Origin: Sphingomonas sp. S1-29
GTDB lineage: Bacteria; Pseudomonadota; Alphaproteobacteria; Sphingomonadales; Sphingomonadaceae
Assembly (NCBI RefSeq): GCF_026167545.1
Contig: NZ_CP110678.1
Coordinates: 679,501-743,500, forward strand
Direction: 5' to 3'
Length of the DNA: 64,000 nucleotides
In this document: positions 54,438-63,864 of the stretch, piece by piece
How the letters are laid out: every line of letters begins with the position of its first letter
Position numbering within the stretch: the first letter of the stretch is position 1
The notes under the pieces: model-generated
What the model was told of the DNA's origin: nothing
The model's database searches: none
Seen by the model: the letters and a program-made list of their open reading frames with translations, nothing else
Made by a program: the position numbers and the translations under genes

Positions 54438-54887
54438 TCATGCTAAAGCCTCACCCGCGAACAGGTCGACGACCTTCGCGCCGCCACCTTCGGCGGCCAG
54501 CAACAGCGTACGATGGCATACGCAAGGGTCGCGCTCGAAGCACAGCAGTGCCGACGGTTTGTCGGCGATCAGCTCGCGCATCTGCGCCGCTTGCACCTGC
54601 GTTTCGGGCAGCTCGAGCTGGCCGGCATAGACCGCCTCGAGCGTCGCGCGATCGCCCTTCTTGGCAGCGTCGCGCCCCGGCTTGGGGGTGCCGAGCGCCT
54701 TCAGATGGACATAGTCGATCCCGCGCTCGGCCAGCGCTGCCGCAAGCCCGGTCTTGGAAAAACCTGGGCGGCGCGAGAGCGGCAACTGCCGGACGTCGAT
54801 CAGCCGCTGCACCCCTGCGCGCTCGAGCGCCGAGAGCAGCTCGTCGACAGTCGCGCCTTCATAGCCGATGGTGAACACGGTTTGCAT
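54438..54887 (-). CDS. DUF488 family protein
   Basis: A 149-residue protein of the DUF488 family. It begins [20 protein letters not shown], followed by [20 protein letters not shown] and ends with [18 protein letters not shown], a Cys-rich C-terminal motif ([11 protein letters not shown]) typical of the group. No enzyme activity has been assigned to most members. It is divergent from trmFO by about 75 bp. Confidence 0.87.
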   Translation of the reverse strand: MQTVFTIGYEGATVDELLSALERAGVQRLIDVRQLPLSRRPGFSKTGLAAALAERGIDYVHLKALGTPKPGRDAAKKGDRATLEAVYAGQLELPETQVQAAQMRELIADKPSALLCFERDPCVCHRTLLLAAEGGGAKVVDLFAGEALA

Positions 54888-54961
54888 CGCCGCGATATAG
54901 GGACGGCGTGCGCCCGGTCAAAGCTCGCCCGCCTTTCGCCCCCCTGTCCTTCGCCGCCCCG

Positions 54962-56380
54962 ATGCCCTACCTGTTTCCCACCCACCCAGCGCAAAAGGAC
55001 GAGCCCATCACCGTGAGCGGCGAACACGATATCCATATCATCGGCGGCGGGCTCGCCGGGTCCGAAGCGGCATGGCAGCTCGCCAATGCCGGCTGGCGGG
55101 TCAAGCTCTCCGAAATGCGCGGCGGTGGCGACGGCACGCCCGCGCACCAGACCGACTCGCTGGCCGAACTCGTCTGTTCGAACAGCTTCCGATCGGACGA
55201 TGCCGAGCGCAACGCGGTCGGGCTGCTCCACGCCGAAATGCGCGCGCTGGGATCGATCATCATGGCGCAGGCCGATGCGCACCAGGTGCCCGCGGGCTCG
55301 GCGCTCGCGGTCGATCGGGACGAATTCGCCGCATCGGTCACCCGCGCGCTGGCGGCGCACCCCAACATCAACATCGTGCGCGAGCGCGTCGACACGCTTC
55401 CCACCGACGGCCCCGCGATCATCGCCACCGGCCCGCTCACCGCGCCGATCCTCGCCGACAGCATTGCCGGCGCGACCGGCGCCGATGCGCTGGCGTTCTT
55501 CGACGCGATCGCGCCGATCGTCCATGCCGAGAGCATCGACATGAGCATCGCTTGGAAGCAGTCGCGCTGGGACAAGGCGGGGCCGGGCGGCGACGGCAAG
55601 GACTATATCAACTGCCCGCTCGACAAGGACCAGTATCTCGCCTTCCACGCCGCGATGATGGCGGGCGAGAAGGCGTCGTTCCGCGAATGGGAGAATGTCC
55701 CCTATTTCGACGGCTGCATGCCGATCGAGGTGATGGCCGAGCGTGGGCTCGACACGCCGCGCTTCGGGCCGATGAAGGGCGTCGGGCTCGATGATCCGCG
55801 CACCGGGCGCTGGCCCTATGCGTGCGTCCAGCTGCGCCAGGACAACGCATCGGGCACGTTGTGGAACATGGTCGGCTTCCAGACCAAGCTGAAGCACGCC
55901 GAACAGGTCCGCATCTTCCGCACCATTCCCGGCCTGGAAAATGCCGAGTTCGCGCGGCTGGGCGGGCTGCATCGCAACACCTTCATCCGCTCGCCCGATC
56001 TGCTCGATCGCACGTTGCGGCTGAAGTCGCGGCCCAACCTGCGCTTCGCCGGGCAGATCACCGGATGCGAGGGCTATGTCGAAAGCTCGGCGATCGGGCT
56101 GCTCGCGGGACGCTTCGCCGCCGCCGAGTTGGCGGGGCAGACGCTCGCGCCGCCGCCGGTCGAAACCGCGTTCGGCGCGCTGCTGGCGCACATCACCGGC
56201 GATGCCGATGCTGCGACCTATCAGCCGATGAACGTCAATTTCGGGCTGTTCCCGCCGATCGCGTACGAAGGCAAGAAGATCAAGAAGCCCGACCGCAAGC
56301 TGCTCTACACCGCGCGAGCGCGTGATGCGTTCGCGCGCTGGGCGCCAGATGTTGAGGTGACGGCGGCCGCTGCCGAGTAG
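54962..56380 (+). CDS. trmFO: Methylenetetrahydrofolate-tRNA-(uracil-5)-methyltransferase TrmFO
   Basis: A 472-residue folate- and FAD-dependent enzyme that makes m5U54 in the T loop of tRNA. The FAD motif [23 protein letters not shown] opens the protein; [78 protein letters not shown] and [22 protein letters not shown] are TrmFO-specific. Length fits. The ATG at 54962 gives a slightly long N-terminus; a GTG at 55013 ([18 protein letters not shown] upstream) may be the real start. Divergent from DUF488. Confidence 0.95.
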   Translation: MPYLFPTHPAQKDEPITVSGEHDIHIIGGGLAGSEAAWQLANAGWRVKLSEMRGGGDGTPAHQTDSLAELVCSNSFRSDDAERNAVGLLHAEMRALGSIIMAQADAHQVPAGSALAVDRDEFAASVTRALAAHPNINIVRERVDTLPTDGPAIIATGPLTAPILADSIAGATGADALAFFDAIAPIVHAESIDMSIAWKQSRWDKAGPGGDGKDYINCPLDKDQYLAFHAAMMAGEKASFREWENVPYFDGCMPIEVMAERGLDTPRFGPMKGVGLDDPRTGRWPYACVQLRQDNASGTLWNMVGFQTKLKHAEQVRIFRTIPGLENAEFARLGGLHRNTFIRSPDLLDRTLRLKSRPNLRFAGQITGCEGYVESSAIGLLAGRFAAAELAGQTLAPPPVETAFGALLAHITGDADAATYQPMNVNFGLFPPIAYEGKKIKKPDRKLLYTARARDAFARWAPDVEVTAAAAE

Positions 56381-56389
56381 CCGCGGCCG

Positions 56390-56851
56390 TCAGCCCTCGT
56401 CCTCGCGCGGCGGCGGACAGTTCGCAGCGCGGCGCGGCGCCTTGCGCTTGACCGCAGTGGTGGCGAACTCGGCTCGATTGAGTATGTTCGATTTATCGCG
56501 GTCGGCGGCAGCGAATTTGGTCGTCGTCTTAACCGCCCATTCGTCGAACGACAGCCGCCCGTCGCCATCGCTGTCCAGCTTGGCAAAGGCCTTGCGTCGG
56601 GTGGCGAGATATTCCTCGCGCGTGACGCCGTCGTCGCTATCCTTGTCGTAGCGATCGAAGCGGCGCTCCTCGCGCGTCTTGGGCGTCGCCTCGGCCACCC
56701 GATCGGGCAGCGCGGGCGCGTCACCCGGTGCGGCGGCGGCCCCGGGCGGCGGCGGCAACGCCACCTCCTGGCTGGCGCTGCCTTCGAACAGGAACATCCC
56801 CGCCAATCCCAGCGCGAGCGCAGCCGCTCCCCCCACCAAATACCGCCACAT
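56390..56851 (-). CDS. EF-hand domain protein, membrane-anchored
   Basis: A 153-residue protein. A transmembrane or signal segment (YLVGGAAALALGLAGMFLF, about residues 4-22) is followed by a proline/alanine linker and three EF-hand loops: DKDSDDGVTREEY, DSDGDGRLSFDEW and DRDKSNILNRAEF (the third is imperfect). The pattern D-x-D-x-D-G supports calcium binding in the periplasm. Function unknown. The ATG at 56851 has GGGAGAAGG upstream; the longer frame is rejected. Convergent with trmFO by 9 bp. Confidence 0.85.
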   Translation of the reverse strand: MWRYLVGGAAALALGLAGMFLFEGSASQEVALPPPPGAAAAPGDAPALPDRVAEATPKTREERRFDRYDKDSDDGVTREEYLATRRKAFAKLDSDGDGRLSFDEWAVKTTTKFAAADRDKSNILNRAEFATTAVKRKAPRRAANCPPPREDEG

Positions 56852-56916
56852 CGGCCTTCTCCCCCAGCCCCGGTGTCGGGGCAAAAGCTAGCCGATCTGG
56901 CAATCGCGACAAGTCC

Positions 56917-57630
56917 CTAGCGGCCGGTCATCCGATGCCATGCAAGCCGCGCGACCCGCCCGGGCGTGGCGGCGGGAAGCGGCTGGTCGGCAGGGGTGCG
57001 AAGGTCCATCGCGGCGATGTGCGCCAGGGCGCCCAGGCTGCGAAGCGAGCCGGGCCAACGGCGGGCCAGCGCCGGCGCCAGTGCGGTCTCCGCTTCGGTG
57101 CGCGCGGCGGCGGCCGCAGCCGGGTCGGCGAGGTTGCGCGCCAGATCGGCGAGCGCCCAGCCCTGCCCCGCCCCCGCCGTGTCGAACCGAGCATCGCCCA
57201 ACAAGCGCGCCGCAAGCGCGAACAGATGCCCACCGCGCTGCCGGGCATAGGCCAGGCGCACCGCCCGATCGCCCGGTTCGCCCTCGGCCAGCGCCTCCCA
57301 CCCTTCGATCAACCCCGCCAATTCAGCGCCCTTGACCCCAAGCGGCAGCACGTCTGCTGCCAACGCCTGCAGGATCGGCGCGGCAGGCGGCGGCGCGGTG
57401 TCGAGCTTGGTCAGCGCGTCATGCCACCAGGTAAGCCGCATCTGCGCGAGCATCGGGTCGCGGGCGGAGCGCATGACGTTGCCGAACGTAGCGTCGAGCG
57501 CGAGCATCGCGGCGAGTCCCGCGCGCGCGCGGGCGTCACCTGCATAAGACAGCGCCAACGACCGCTCGGCATCGCTCGCCGCGACATATCGATTTTCGAC
57601 CGCTTCGGTGGTTTCACCGGCGTTTACCAT
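56917..57630 (-). CDS. Squalene/phytoene synthase family protein
   Basis: A 237-residue protein of the squalene/phytoene synthase superfamily. The region FGNVMRSARDPMLAQMRLTWWHDAL (about 49-73) is the family N-terminal helix with the A-R/K-x-P-MLAQ-x-R-L-x-W-W pattern of the shorter mitochondrial NDUFAF6-like branch. At 237 residues it is shorter than true synthases (about 280-350) and the two aspartate-rich DXXXD motifs are not evident, so it may not make a C30/C40 product. It could instead be a prenyl-binding or assembly-type member. Divergent from the Tad operon. Confidence 0.75.
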   Translation of the reverse strand: MVNAGETTEAVENRYVAASDAERSLALSYAGDARARAGLAAMLALDATFGNVMRSARDPMLAQMRLTWWHDALTKLDTAPPPAAPILQALAADVLPLGVKGAELAGLIEGWEALAEGEPGDRAVRLAYARQRGGHLFALAARLLGDARFDTAGAGQGWALADLARNLADPAAAAAARTEAETALAPALARRWPGSLRSLGALAHIAAMDLRTPADQPLPAATPGRVARLAWHRMTGR

Positions 57631-57704
57631 AAGCCTTCAATCACATTTATAGCTTGAGCGCCCATACGCCGCGGTTGAGCAATGATGTCAAACGAAGGCG
57701 GCGC

Positions 57705-59486
57705 ATGATCAACTGGCCAGGCAGGAAGCGGAATGGAGCCATGGGCTTCCTTGCGCGGCTGTCCAAAGACACGCGGGCCAACGTGATGGCGATCGTCGCG
57801 GCCAGCATCGTGCCGCTGATCGGCATGGTAGGCGGCGGCTTCGATTTGTCGCGCATGTACATCGTCAAGACGCGGTTGCAGCATGCGTGCGACGCAGGGG
57901 CGCTGGCCGGTCGCAAGGCAATGGGAAGCGGCCAGTGGTCGCAGAACTCCTACAAACCGCGCCAGATCGCCGATCAGTATTTCGACGCGAATATTGAATC
58001 GGATGCTTATGGCTCGACGAGCGTCGACGCCACGTTCGCTGAAAGCGCCGGCAAGGTGACCGGCGTAGCAACGGCACAATTGCCGATGACATTGATGCGC
58101 GTGTTCGGACGCACGACCGAAACGCTGACCGTGGCCTGCGACGCCGAGATGCGGCTGGCAAACACCGACGTCATGTTCGTGCTCGACGTCACCGGGTCGA
58201 TGGACCAGAATATACCCGGCGACAGCACGCGGAAGATGGACGGCCTGAAGAAGGCGGTAAAATGCTTCTACGAGATCGTCGCCCGGCTCGATACCGATGC
58301 GGCGTGCGATGGCGACGCACCCAGCGGCGGCACCGGCGATCAGGTTCAGCTCCGCTTCGGGTTTGTGCCCTATAACACAAACGTCAATGTCGGGCGGCTC
58401 ATCCCGTCGGAATATTTCCGCAACGAATTCGACTATCAAGGCCGCACGTACCAATTCAGCGGTTGGACGGTGCAATATGACACCGACTGGGAAAGTTGCG
58501 GCAAAACCAATTCAACGACGCAATTGAATACCGAGTTTGCGCGCGGCTATGACTGGCGCGGGCGAGAATATTGTCGCTATCGCCGTCAGGACTATGTCGA
58601 TGTCTGGCGCTATCATCAGCGAACGATCAACGTCGGTGGCCTGAAGACAGGCGACCGCCGCAGTTTCACCCGCACCGAAAACGGGCGTACGATCACCACT
58701 GCCTGGCCCGGCTGCATCGAGGAACGCAAGACGGTAAAGGCAGGCAGCTATTGGCCGATCCCGAATACCGCATATGATCTGGACATCAACCTCCTGCCCA
58801 CGAACGACGACACGCGGTGGGCGCCCGCCTTGCCCAGCGATGTGTTCGTGCGCCGCTCGGGCAGTGCGTCGGGCACCGGCGCTTTCGACGACAGCGCTGT
58901 CGATACTTATGCGCGTTACGCCAATCCGGCAGACTATTGTCCAACCGAAGCGCGGAAGCTGCAGGAGTGGCCGAACGCCAGCAATTTCGAGGACTATGTC
59001 GACAGCCTTACGCCGAGCGGCAACACCTACCACGACATCGGCATATTGTGGGGCGCTCGCTTCCTTTCGGCCAATGGCATTTTCAAGTCCGAGAATGAGT
59101 TCACCAATCGCGGCGGCGAAATCGACCGGCACCTGATCTTCATGACCGATGGCGACACGGTAGCAAACAACTACGATTATACCGCTTATGGTGTCGGCTG
59201 GTTCGACCAGCGGCAAACCAGCAGTAGACCGTCCAATAACGACATGAACAATCAAGTGAATGCTCGGTTCACCGCTCTGTGCAACCAGATCACGAATATG
59301 GCGCCACAAGGGATCACGCTCTGGGTCATCTCCTTCGGCGACGCCACCAATGCGACGACGAACCAACGACTGAAGGATTGTGCAACGGCGGACACCTATT
59401 ACTTCCACGCCGCAAATTCTACCCAGCTACAGCAGACGTTTCGCCGCATCGCGGACGACATCTCACAACTGAGGCTGACGCGATGA
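57705..59486 (+). CDS. Tad-like pilus assembly protein with von Willebrand factor A domain
   Basis: A 593-residue protein. A TadG/TadE-type N-terminal helix (about 24-45, ANVMAIVAASIVPLIGMVGGGFD) is followed by RMYIVKTRLQHACDAGALAG, the classic TadG start, and then a vWA domain with the MIDAS MFVLDVTGSMD (about residue 160) and RHLIFMTDGDTVANNYD (about 470). Long Asp/Arg-rich inserts separate the parts. TadG proteins sit in the envelope and aid Flp pilus or surface-protein assembly. The ATG at 57705 has AAGGCGG upstream. Its stop overlaps the next gene by four bases (ATGA), so the three genes form one operon. Confidence 0.85.
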   Translation: MINWPGRKRNGAMGFLARLSKDTRANVMAIVAASIVPLIGMVGGGFDLSRMYIVKTRLQHACDAGALAGRKAMGSGQWSQNSYKPRQIADQYFDANIESDAYGSTSVDATFAESAGKVTGVATAQLPMTLMRVFGRTTETLTVACDAEMRLANTDVMFVLDVTGSMDQNIPGDSTRKMDGLKKAVKCFYEIVARLDTDAACDGDAPSGGTGDQVQLRFGFVPYNTNVNVGRLIPSEYFRNEFDYQGRTYQFSGWTVQYDTDWESCGKTNSTTQLNTEFARGYDWRGREYCRYRRQDYVDVWRYHQRTINVGGLKTGDRRSFTRTENGRTITTAWPGCIEERKTVKAGSYWPIPNTAYDLDINLLPTNDDTRWAPALPSDVFVRRSGSASGTGAFDDSAVDTYARYANPADYCPTEARKLQEWPNASNFEDYVDSLTPSGNTYHDIGILWGARFLSANGIFKSENEFTNRGGEIDRHLIFMTDGDTVANNYDYTAYGVGWFDQRQTSSRPSNNDMNNQVNARFTALCNQITNMAPQGITLWVISFGDATNATTNQRLKDCATADTYYFHAANSTQLQQTFRRIADDISQLRLTR

Positions 59487-60100
59487 ACCGTCGGCACAAA
59501 GCGATTGCGCTAGCGGGCGATCCGCGCGGCGCAGCGCTCGTCGAGTTCGCGATCGTTGCGCCAGTACTCTGCCTGTTGCTGATCGGCTCGTTCGATGTCG
59601 CGCATGCGCTTTACCTCCGTGCCGTGATGGAAGGAGCGATGCAAAAGGCGAGCCGCGACTCGACGTTAGAAAGCAACGACCCGCAAAGTGCCGCCGCGGC
59701 GCTCAACGCATCGGTCGAAGATCAGGTGGCATATCTGGTGCCGGCCGATGCGGATATCAGTTTCGACCGGCGCTTCTATCGTACCTTTTCCGAAGCGGCT
59801 GCCCAAACCCCCGAAGAGTTTCGTGACACGAATGCCAATCAACGATGCGACGAAGGCGAGTCCTACGAAGACGCCAATCTCAACAATGTATGGGATGCGG
59901 ATGGTGGCAACGAAGGGCAAGGCGGGGCGAAGGACGCCGTACTGTATCGGGTGACCGTAAAATATGATGCGATCTTTCCGTTGTGGAAGATGATCGGTAG
60001 CAGCCAGCACCGTGAAGTCGCCGCGACGACGGTGCTACGCAACCAGCCCTACAATGATCAAGGTAGCTATGCCGCCGCCATTTGGCGGAATTGCTCATGA
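59483..60100 (+). CDS. TadE-like protein with a calcium-loop-like segment
   Basis: A 205-residue protein. The TadE N-terminus RGAALVEFAIVAPVLCLLLIG (about 18-38) with the acidic Glu of pseudopilin-like proteins is clear, followed by VAHALYLRAVMEGAMQKASR. In the middle lies DTNANQRCDEGESYEDAN and then DADGGNEGQG, spacing D-x-N-x-N...D-E-G-E and D-A-D-G-G resembling calcium-binding dockerin/EF-type loops. The C-terminus has PLWKMIGSSQHREVAATTVLRNQP. Starts in an ATGA overlap with the vWA gene and ends in an overlap with the third gene. Confidence 0.82.
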   Translation: MNRRHKAIALAGDPRGAALVEFAIVAPVLCLLLIGSFDVAHALYLRAVMEGAMQKASRDSTLESNDPQSAAAALNASVEDQVAYLVPADADISFDRRFYRTFSEAAAQTPEEFRDTNANQRCDEGESYEDANLNNVWDADGGNEGQGGAKDAVLYRVTVKYDAIFPLWKMIGSSQHREVAATTVLRNQPYNDQGSYAAAIWRNCS

Positions 60101-60750
60101 TCACGTGCGCCCTTCCCGGCCGCTTGGCTCGCCGGCTCGTCGCTTCACGCGGCGGCGTCGCGCTTACCGAGTTCGCGCTGGCGCTGCCGCTTCTGCTTAC
60201 CCTGAGCCTAACCGGCGCCGAACTGACGAACTACATCATTACGCGGATGCGGTTGAGCCAGCTGGCGCTCCACCTTGCTGACAACTCGGCACGGGTCGGG
60301 CTTGGCGGTCGGCGGGAAGCCAAGAAAGTCAATGAAGCCGACATCGAAGATTTGTTCACGGGAGCAGACTATCAATCGGGTGAACTCGATCTGTTGGAGA
60401 ACGGTCGCGTCATTCTTTCAAGCCTCGAGCCGATGGCCACCGGGACGCTGGCGCGCATTCGTTGGCAGCGCTGCAAGGGCGCGAAGCCACACGCGTCGAG
60501 TTACGGAATTCAGGGCGACGAAAATCTCAACGGGATCGGGCCTACCGGGCGGAGGGCGATGGTCCTCCCCGATGGCGTCACCATGTTCGTCGAAGTATAT
60601 TATGAATATACGCCGCTGGTATCCGAACGGCTGGTTCCGTCCCGCACGATGATCGAAATCGCATCGATGATGGTCCGCGAGCGGCGGAATACGGGGGGGC
60701 CAAACAACGGGATCTTCACGTCCCCAGGCGTCACGCCGTCAACCTGCTGA
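60097..60750 (+). CDS. TadE-like protein
   Basis: A 217-residue protein. GGVALTEFALALPLLLTLSL (about 19-38) is again the TadE start with the conserved TEFAL, then TNYIITRMRLSQLALHLADN and a cysteine (QRCKGA) near the middle. The ATG at 60097 overlaps the second gene's stop by four bases (ATGA). It completes the three-gene operon; no prepilin peptidase, ATPase or secretin gene is in the window. A 12-bp perfect hairpin follows. Confidence 0.8.
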   Translation: MITCALPGRLARRLVASRGGVALTEFALALPLLLTLSLTGAELTNYIITRMRLSQLALHLADNSARVGLGGRREAKKVNEADIEDLFTGADYQSGELDLLENGRVILSSLEPMATGTLARIRWQRCKGAKPHASSYGIQGDENLNGIGPTGRRAMVLPDGVTMFVEVYYEYTPLVSERLVPSRTMIEIASMMVRERRNTGGPNNGIFTSPGVTPSTC

Positions 60751-60753
60751 AAC

Positions 60754-60785
60754 TACCGGGCGCCGATGATACACGGCGCCCGGTA
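60754..60785. terminator. Bidirectional terminator hairpin between the Tad operon and pdhB
   Basis: TACCGGGCGCCG and CGGCGCCCGGTA are perfect 12-bp arms around an 8-base loop (ATGATACA). It lies 3 bp past the last Tad gene and 6 bp before the end of convergent pdhB. It has no T-run, so its strength comes from the G/C stem. Confidence 0.7.
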
Positions 60786-60791
60786 CGGCTC

Positions 60792-62207
60792 TCAAGCCTT
60801 GTACGTCACCTTCTTCACCGCAGCCACCACCCGCGCGGCATCGATCAGCGCCAGCTTCTCGAGGTTGGCGGCATAGGGCAGCGGCACGTCTTCGTTGGCG
60901 ACGCGCAGCACCGGGGCGTCGAGATCGTCGAAGCCCTGCTCCATCACCACCGCTGCCAGCTCGGAAGCGATCGAGCAGGTCGGCCAGCCTTCCTCGACCA
61001 CGACCATGCGGTTGGTCTTCTTCAAGCTCTCCAGCACCGTCGCGGTGTCGAGCGGGCGCAGCGTCCGCAGGTCGATCACCTCGGCGTCGATCCCCTCGCC
61101 CGCCAGCGTCTCGGCGGCTTCGAGCGCAAGGCCGACGCCGATCGAATAACTGACGATCGTCACGTCCTTGCCCGGCTTCATGATCCGCGCCTTGCCGATC
61201 GGCAGCACGAAATCGTCGAGCTTGGGCACGTCGAAGCTGCGCCCGTACATCAGCTCGTTTTCGAGGAAGACGACCGGATCCTGGGTGCGGATCGCCGCCT
61301 TGAGCAAGCCCTTGGCATCGGCGGCGTCATAGGGCGCGATCACGATCAGGCCGGGAACGCTGGCATACCAGGGGCCGTAATTCTGCGAATGCTGCGCGCC
61401 GACGCGGCTGGCAGCGCCGTTGGGACCGCGGAACACAACCGGGCAACGCATCTGGCCGCCCGACATGTAATTGGTCTTGGCCGCCGAATTGATGATGTGG
61501 TCGATCGCCTGCATCGCGAAGTTGAAGGTCATGAACTCGACGATCGGGCGCAGGCCGCCCATCGCCGCGCCGGTGCCGATGCCGGCAAAGCCATATTCGG
61601 TAATCGGTGTGTCGATCACGCGCTTGGCACCGAATTCCTCGAGCAGCCCCTGCGTGACCTTGTACGCACCCTGATATTCGGCGACTTCCTCGCCCATCAC
61701 GAAGACCCGGGGGTCCGCCCGCATCTCTTCGGCCATCGCGTCGCGCAGCGCTTCGCGGACGGTGGTCTTCACCATTTCGGTCCCGGCTGGGATCTCGGGC
61801 TGGCGCTCGCCGGTCTTCTCCGCCGACTGCGTCAGCTGGGTCGTGCCGGTTTCCTTGGGTTCGGCCGCGCCGCCGCCGGCGGTGATCGGCTCGGCCTGCT
61901 GGTCCGACGGCGTTTCGGTTTTCGGAGTCTCGGCCTTGGGCGCGGGCGCAGCGGAAGCGTCCTCACCTTCCTCGGCGATCATCGCGATGACCGTTCCGAC
62001 CTTCACGCCATCGGTGCCCTCGGCAACCAGGATTTGCGACACGATGCCTTCGTCGATCGCCTCGAATTCCATCGTCGCCTTGTCGGTTTCGATCTCGGCA
62101 AGGATGTCGCCCGATTTGACCGCGTCGCCTTCCTTGACCAGCCACTTGGCCAGCGTGCCCTCTTCCATCGTGGGCGACAGCGCCGGCATCTTCAGTTCGA
62201 TCGCCAT
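60792..62207 (-). CDS. pdhB: Pyruvate dehydrogenase E1 beta subunit with N-terminal lipoyl domain
   Basis: A 471-residue protein. Residues 1-78 are a lipoyl domain ([20 protein letters not shown]; lipoyl Lys in [12 protein letters not shown] near residue 43), then an Ala/Pro/Thr linker (about 83-140) and the E1-beta domain: [69 protein letters not shown] and the C-terminal [14 protein letters not shown]. With PdhA it makes the alpha2beta2 E1 that decarboxylates pyruvate on thiamine pyrophosphate. The fused lipoyl domain is the alphaproteobacterial/mitochondrion-like form. Its start is two bases after the pdhA stop; the E2 (pdhC) gene is not in the window. Confidence 0.96.
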   Translation of the reverse strand: MAIELKMPALSPTMEEGTLAKWLVKEGDAVKSGDILAEIETDKATMEFEAIDEGIVSQILVAEGTDGVKVGTVIAMIAEEGEDASAAPAPKAETPKTETPSDQQAEPITAGGGAAEPKETGTTQLTQSAEKTGERQPEIPAGTEMVKTTVREALRDAMAEEMRADPRVFVMGEEVAEYQGAYKVTQGLLEEFGAKRVIDTPITEYGFAGIGTGAAMGGLRPIVEFMTFNFAMQAIDHIINSAAKTNYMSGGQMRCPVVFRGPNGAASRVGAQHSQNYGPWYASVPGLIVIAPYDAADAKGLLKAAIRTQDPVVFLENELMYGRSFDVPKLDDFVLPIGKARIMKPGKDVTIVSYSIGVGLALEAAETLAGEGIDAEVIDLRTLRPLDTATVLESLKKTNRMVVVEEGWPTCSIASELAAVVMEQGFDDLDAPVLRVANEDVPLPYAANLEKLALIDAARVVAAVKKVTYKA

Positions 62208-62208
62208 C

Positions 62209-63258
62209 TCAATACTTCTCCACCAGGACGTCGGTGTACAATTCGGCCGGAGCGGGCTCGGGGGTCGATTCGGCGAAATCGGCGGCTTCGTTCACCACCT
62301 TGCGGATCGCCTGCTCGGTCGCCTTCAATTCGGCCTCGGTCACGCCGATCGCTTCGAGCTCGCGCTTGAGCGCCTCGATCGGGTCGGACTTGTCGCGCAT
62401 CGCCTGCACTTCCTCGCGCGAGCGGTATTTCGCCGGATCGGACATCGAATGGCCGCGATAGCGATAGGTCTTCATCTCGAGGATGATCGGCCCCTTGCCA
62501 GCGCGGACCCATGCCAGCGCCGTCTCGGCAGCGGCACGGCAGGCGAGTACGTCCATGCCGTCGATCTGCAGCCCCGGGATGCGGAAGCTCTCACCGCGCT
62601 TGTAGAGCTGGTCCTCGGCCGACGCGCGGTTGACCGATGTGCCCATCGCGTATTGGTTGTTCTCGATCACGAAGATGATCGGCAGCTTCCACAGCTCGGC
62701 CATGTTGAAGCTCTCGTACACCTGGCCCTGGTTCGCGGCGCCGTCGCCGAAATAGGTCAGGCAGACGCCGCCATCCTCGTCATACTTGTGCTTGAACGCA
62801 AGCCCGGCGCCGAGCGACACCTGCGCACCGACGATACCGTGGCCGCCGAAGAACTTATGCTCGGTCGAGAACATGTGCATCGACCCGCCCTTGCCCTGCG
62901 AGATACCCGCAGCGCGCCCGGTCAGCTCGGCCATGATCACCTTGGGATCGATGCCATAGGCCAGCATATGGCCATGGTCGCGATAGCCGGTGATGACGCT
63001 GTCCTTGCCGGGCTGCAGCGCCGACTGGAGCCCCACCGCGACGGCCTCCTGGCCGATATACAGATGGCAGAAGCCGCCGATCAGGCCGAGGCCATAGAGC
63101 TGGCCGGCCTTTTCCTCGAAGCGGCGGATCAGCAGCATCTGCTGGTAGAAATCGAGAAGCTCTTCTTTCGAGGCTTCGTAGCGCGTGGGCTGTTCGGGCC
63201 GCTCGCGATTGGGGGTTGCGGGTTCGCTGTTGGCGGTACGCGCCGGTGCCTTGGCCAC
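62209..63258 (-). CDS. pdhA: Pyruvate dehydrogenase E1 alpha subunit
   Basis: A 349-residue E1 alpha. Key marks: [32 protein letters not shown], the thiamine pyrophosphate motif [37 protein letters not shown], and the phosphorylation-loop region [14 protein letters not shown]. It decarboxylates pyruvate and passes the acetyl group to E2. The start is a GTG at 63258 ([12 protein letters not shown]); the longer frame to 63399 is not supported. GAGG lies about 11 bases upstream. Forms an operon with pdhB (1-bp gap). Confidence 0.95.
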   Translation of the reverse strand: MAKAPARTANSEPATPNRERPEQPTRYEASKEELLDFYQQMLLIRRFEEKAGQLYGLGLIGGFCHLYIGQEAVAVGLQSALQPGKDSVITGYRDHGHMLAYGIDPKVIMAELTGRAAGISQGKGGSMHMFSTEHKFFGGHGIVGAQVSLGAGLAFKHKYDEDGGVCLTYFGDGAANQGQVYESFNMAELWKLPIIFVIENNQYAMGTSVNRASAEDQLYKRGESFRIPGLQIDGMDVLACRAAAETALAWVRAGKGPIILEMKTYRYRGHSMSDPAKYRSREEVQAMRDKSDPIEALKRELEAIGVTEAELKATEQAIRKVVNEAADFAESTPEPAPAELYTDVLVEKY

Positions 63259-63405
63259 GATCGGATAAACCTCGTTCCTGGGGAGCGGGAAGCAGTGGAG
63301 GCGGCTATAAGCGCGTTTGTCCGGGATGCGCAACGCCGTAGGGGATTTTCCGCGTGTGGGTGGCAGGTGCCGCATATCGTCCGCAGCGTTCTCGGACACC
63401 CTCCC

Positions 63406-63482
63406 CCGTTCGTTTTGAGCGAAGTCGAGAAACGCTGATGAAGCGCCAAGCCCGGTTTCTCGACTTCGCTCGAAACGAACGG
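63406..63482. repeat. Family C inverted-pair element
   Basis: CCCGTTCGTTTTGAGCGAAG-TCGAGAAAC (63406-63432) faces GGTTTCTCGACTTCGCTCGA-AACGAACGG (63454-63482). It sits between the pdhA start and ftsB. Confidence 0.85.
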
Positions 63483-63509
63483 AAAGGCGATACGGTCAGC
63501 TGCGCAAAA

Positions 63510-63833
63510 TCAGTTCAGCGGAACGATGATCTCGTCGGGATGTGCGACGTTCAGTTCCTTGCGGACCAGTTCGTCGACCATGTCGGGGTTTGCGCCGCGC
63601 TGCGGATCGAGCAGCCGCACTTCGTTGCGCAGTTCGGCGCGGCGCTTTTCGAGCGCGGCGAACTCGACCTCCTTGCGCTCGATCTGGCGGGTATATTCGC
63701 GATAGGCGACGACGCCATTGGGGCCGAGCACCGCATAATAGCCGAAGAACCCCATGAAAATGATCGCGAGCGCCGGCATGCCCGCGCTCTGCAGCATCAT
63801 CTGGAGCTTCGATTTCTGGGCGACGCGGAGCAT
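63510..63833 (-). CDS. ftsB: FtsB-like septum formation initiator
   Basis: A 107-residue single-pass membrane protein. After a short cytoplasmic N-terminus (MLRVAQKSKLQMMLQSAG) a helix (about 21-40, ALAIIFMGFFGYYAVLGPNG) anchors it; the periplasmic part is a coiled coil with REYTRQIERKEVEFAALEKRRAEL and then NPDMVDELVRKELNVAHPDEIIV, the DivIC/FtsB C-terminal motif. FtsB bridges FtsL and FtsQ in the divisome. The ATG at 63833 is preferred; the frame continues upstream 22 codons without similarity. It lies between eno and pdhA, as in many alphaproteobacteria. Confidence 0.9.
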   Translation of the reverse strand: MLRVAQKSKLQMMLQSAGMPALAIIFMGFFGYYAVLGPNGVVAYREYTRQIERKEVEFAALEKRRAELRNEVRLLDPQRGANPDMVDELVRKELNVAHPDEIIVPLN

Positions 63834-63864
63834 CGCCCAGCTATCGACGCTTACGCTCCGCGAA

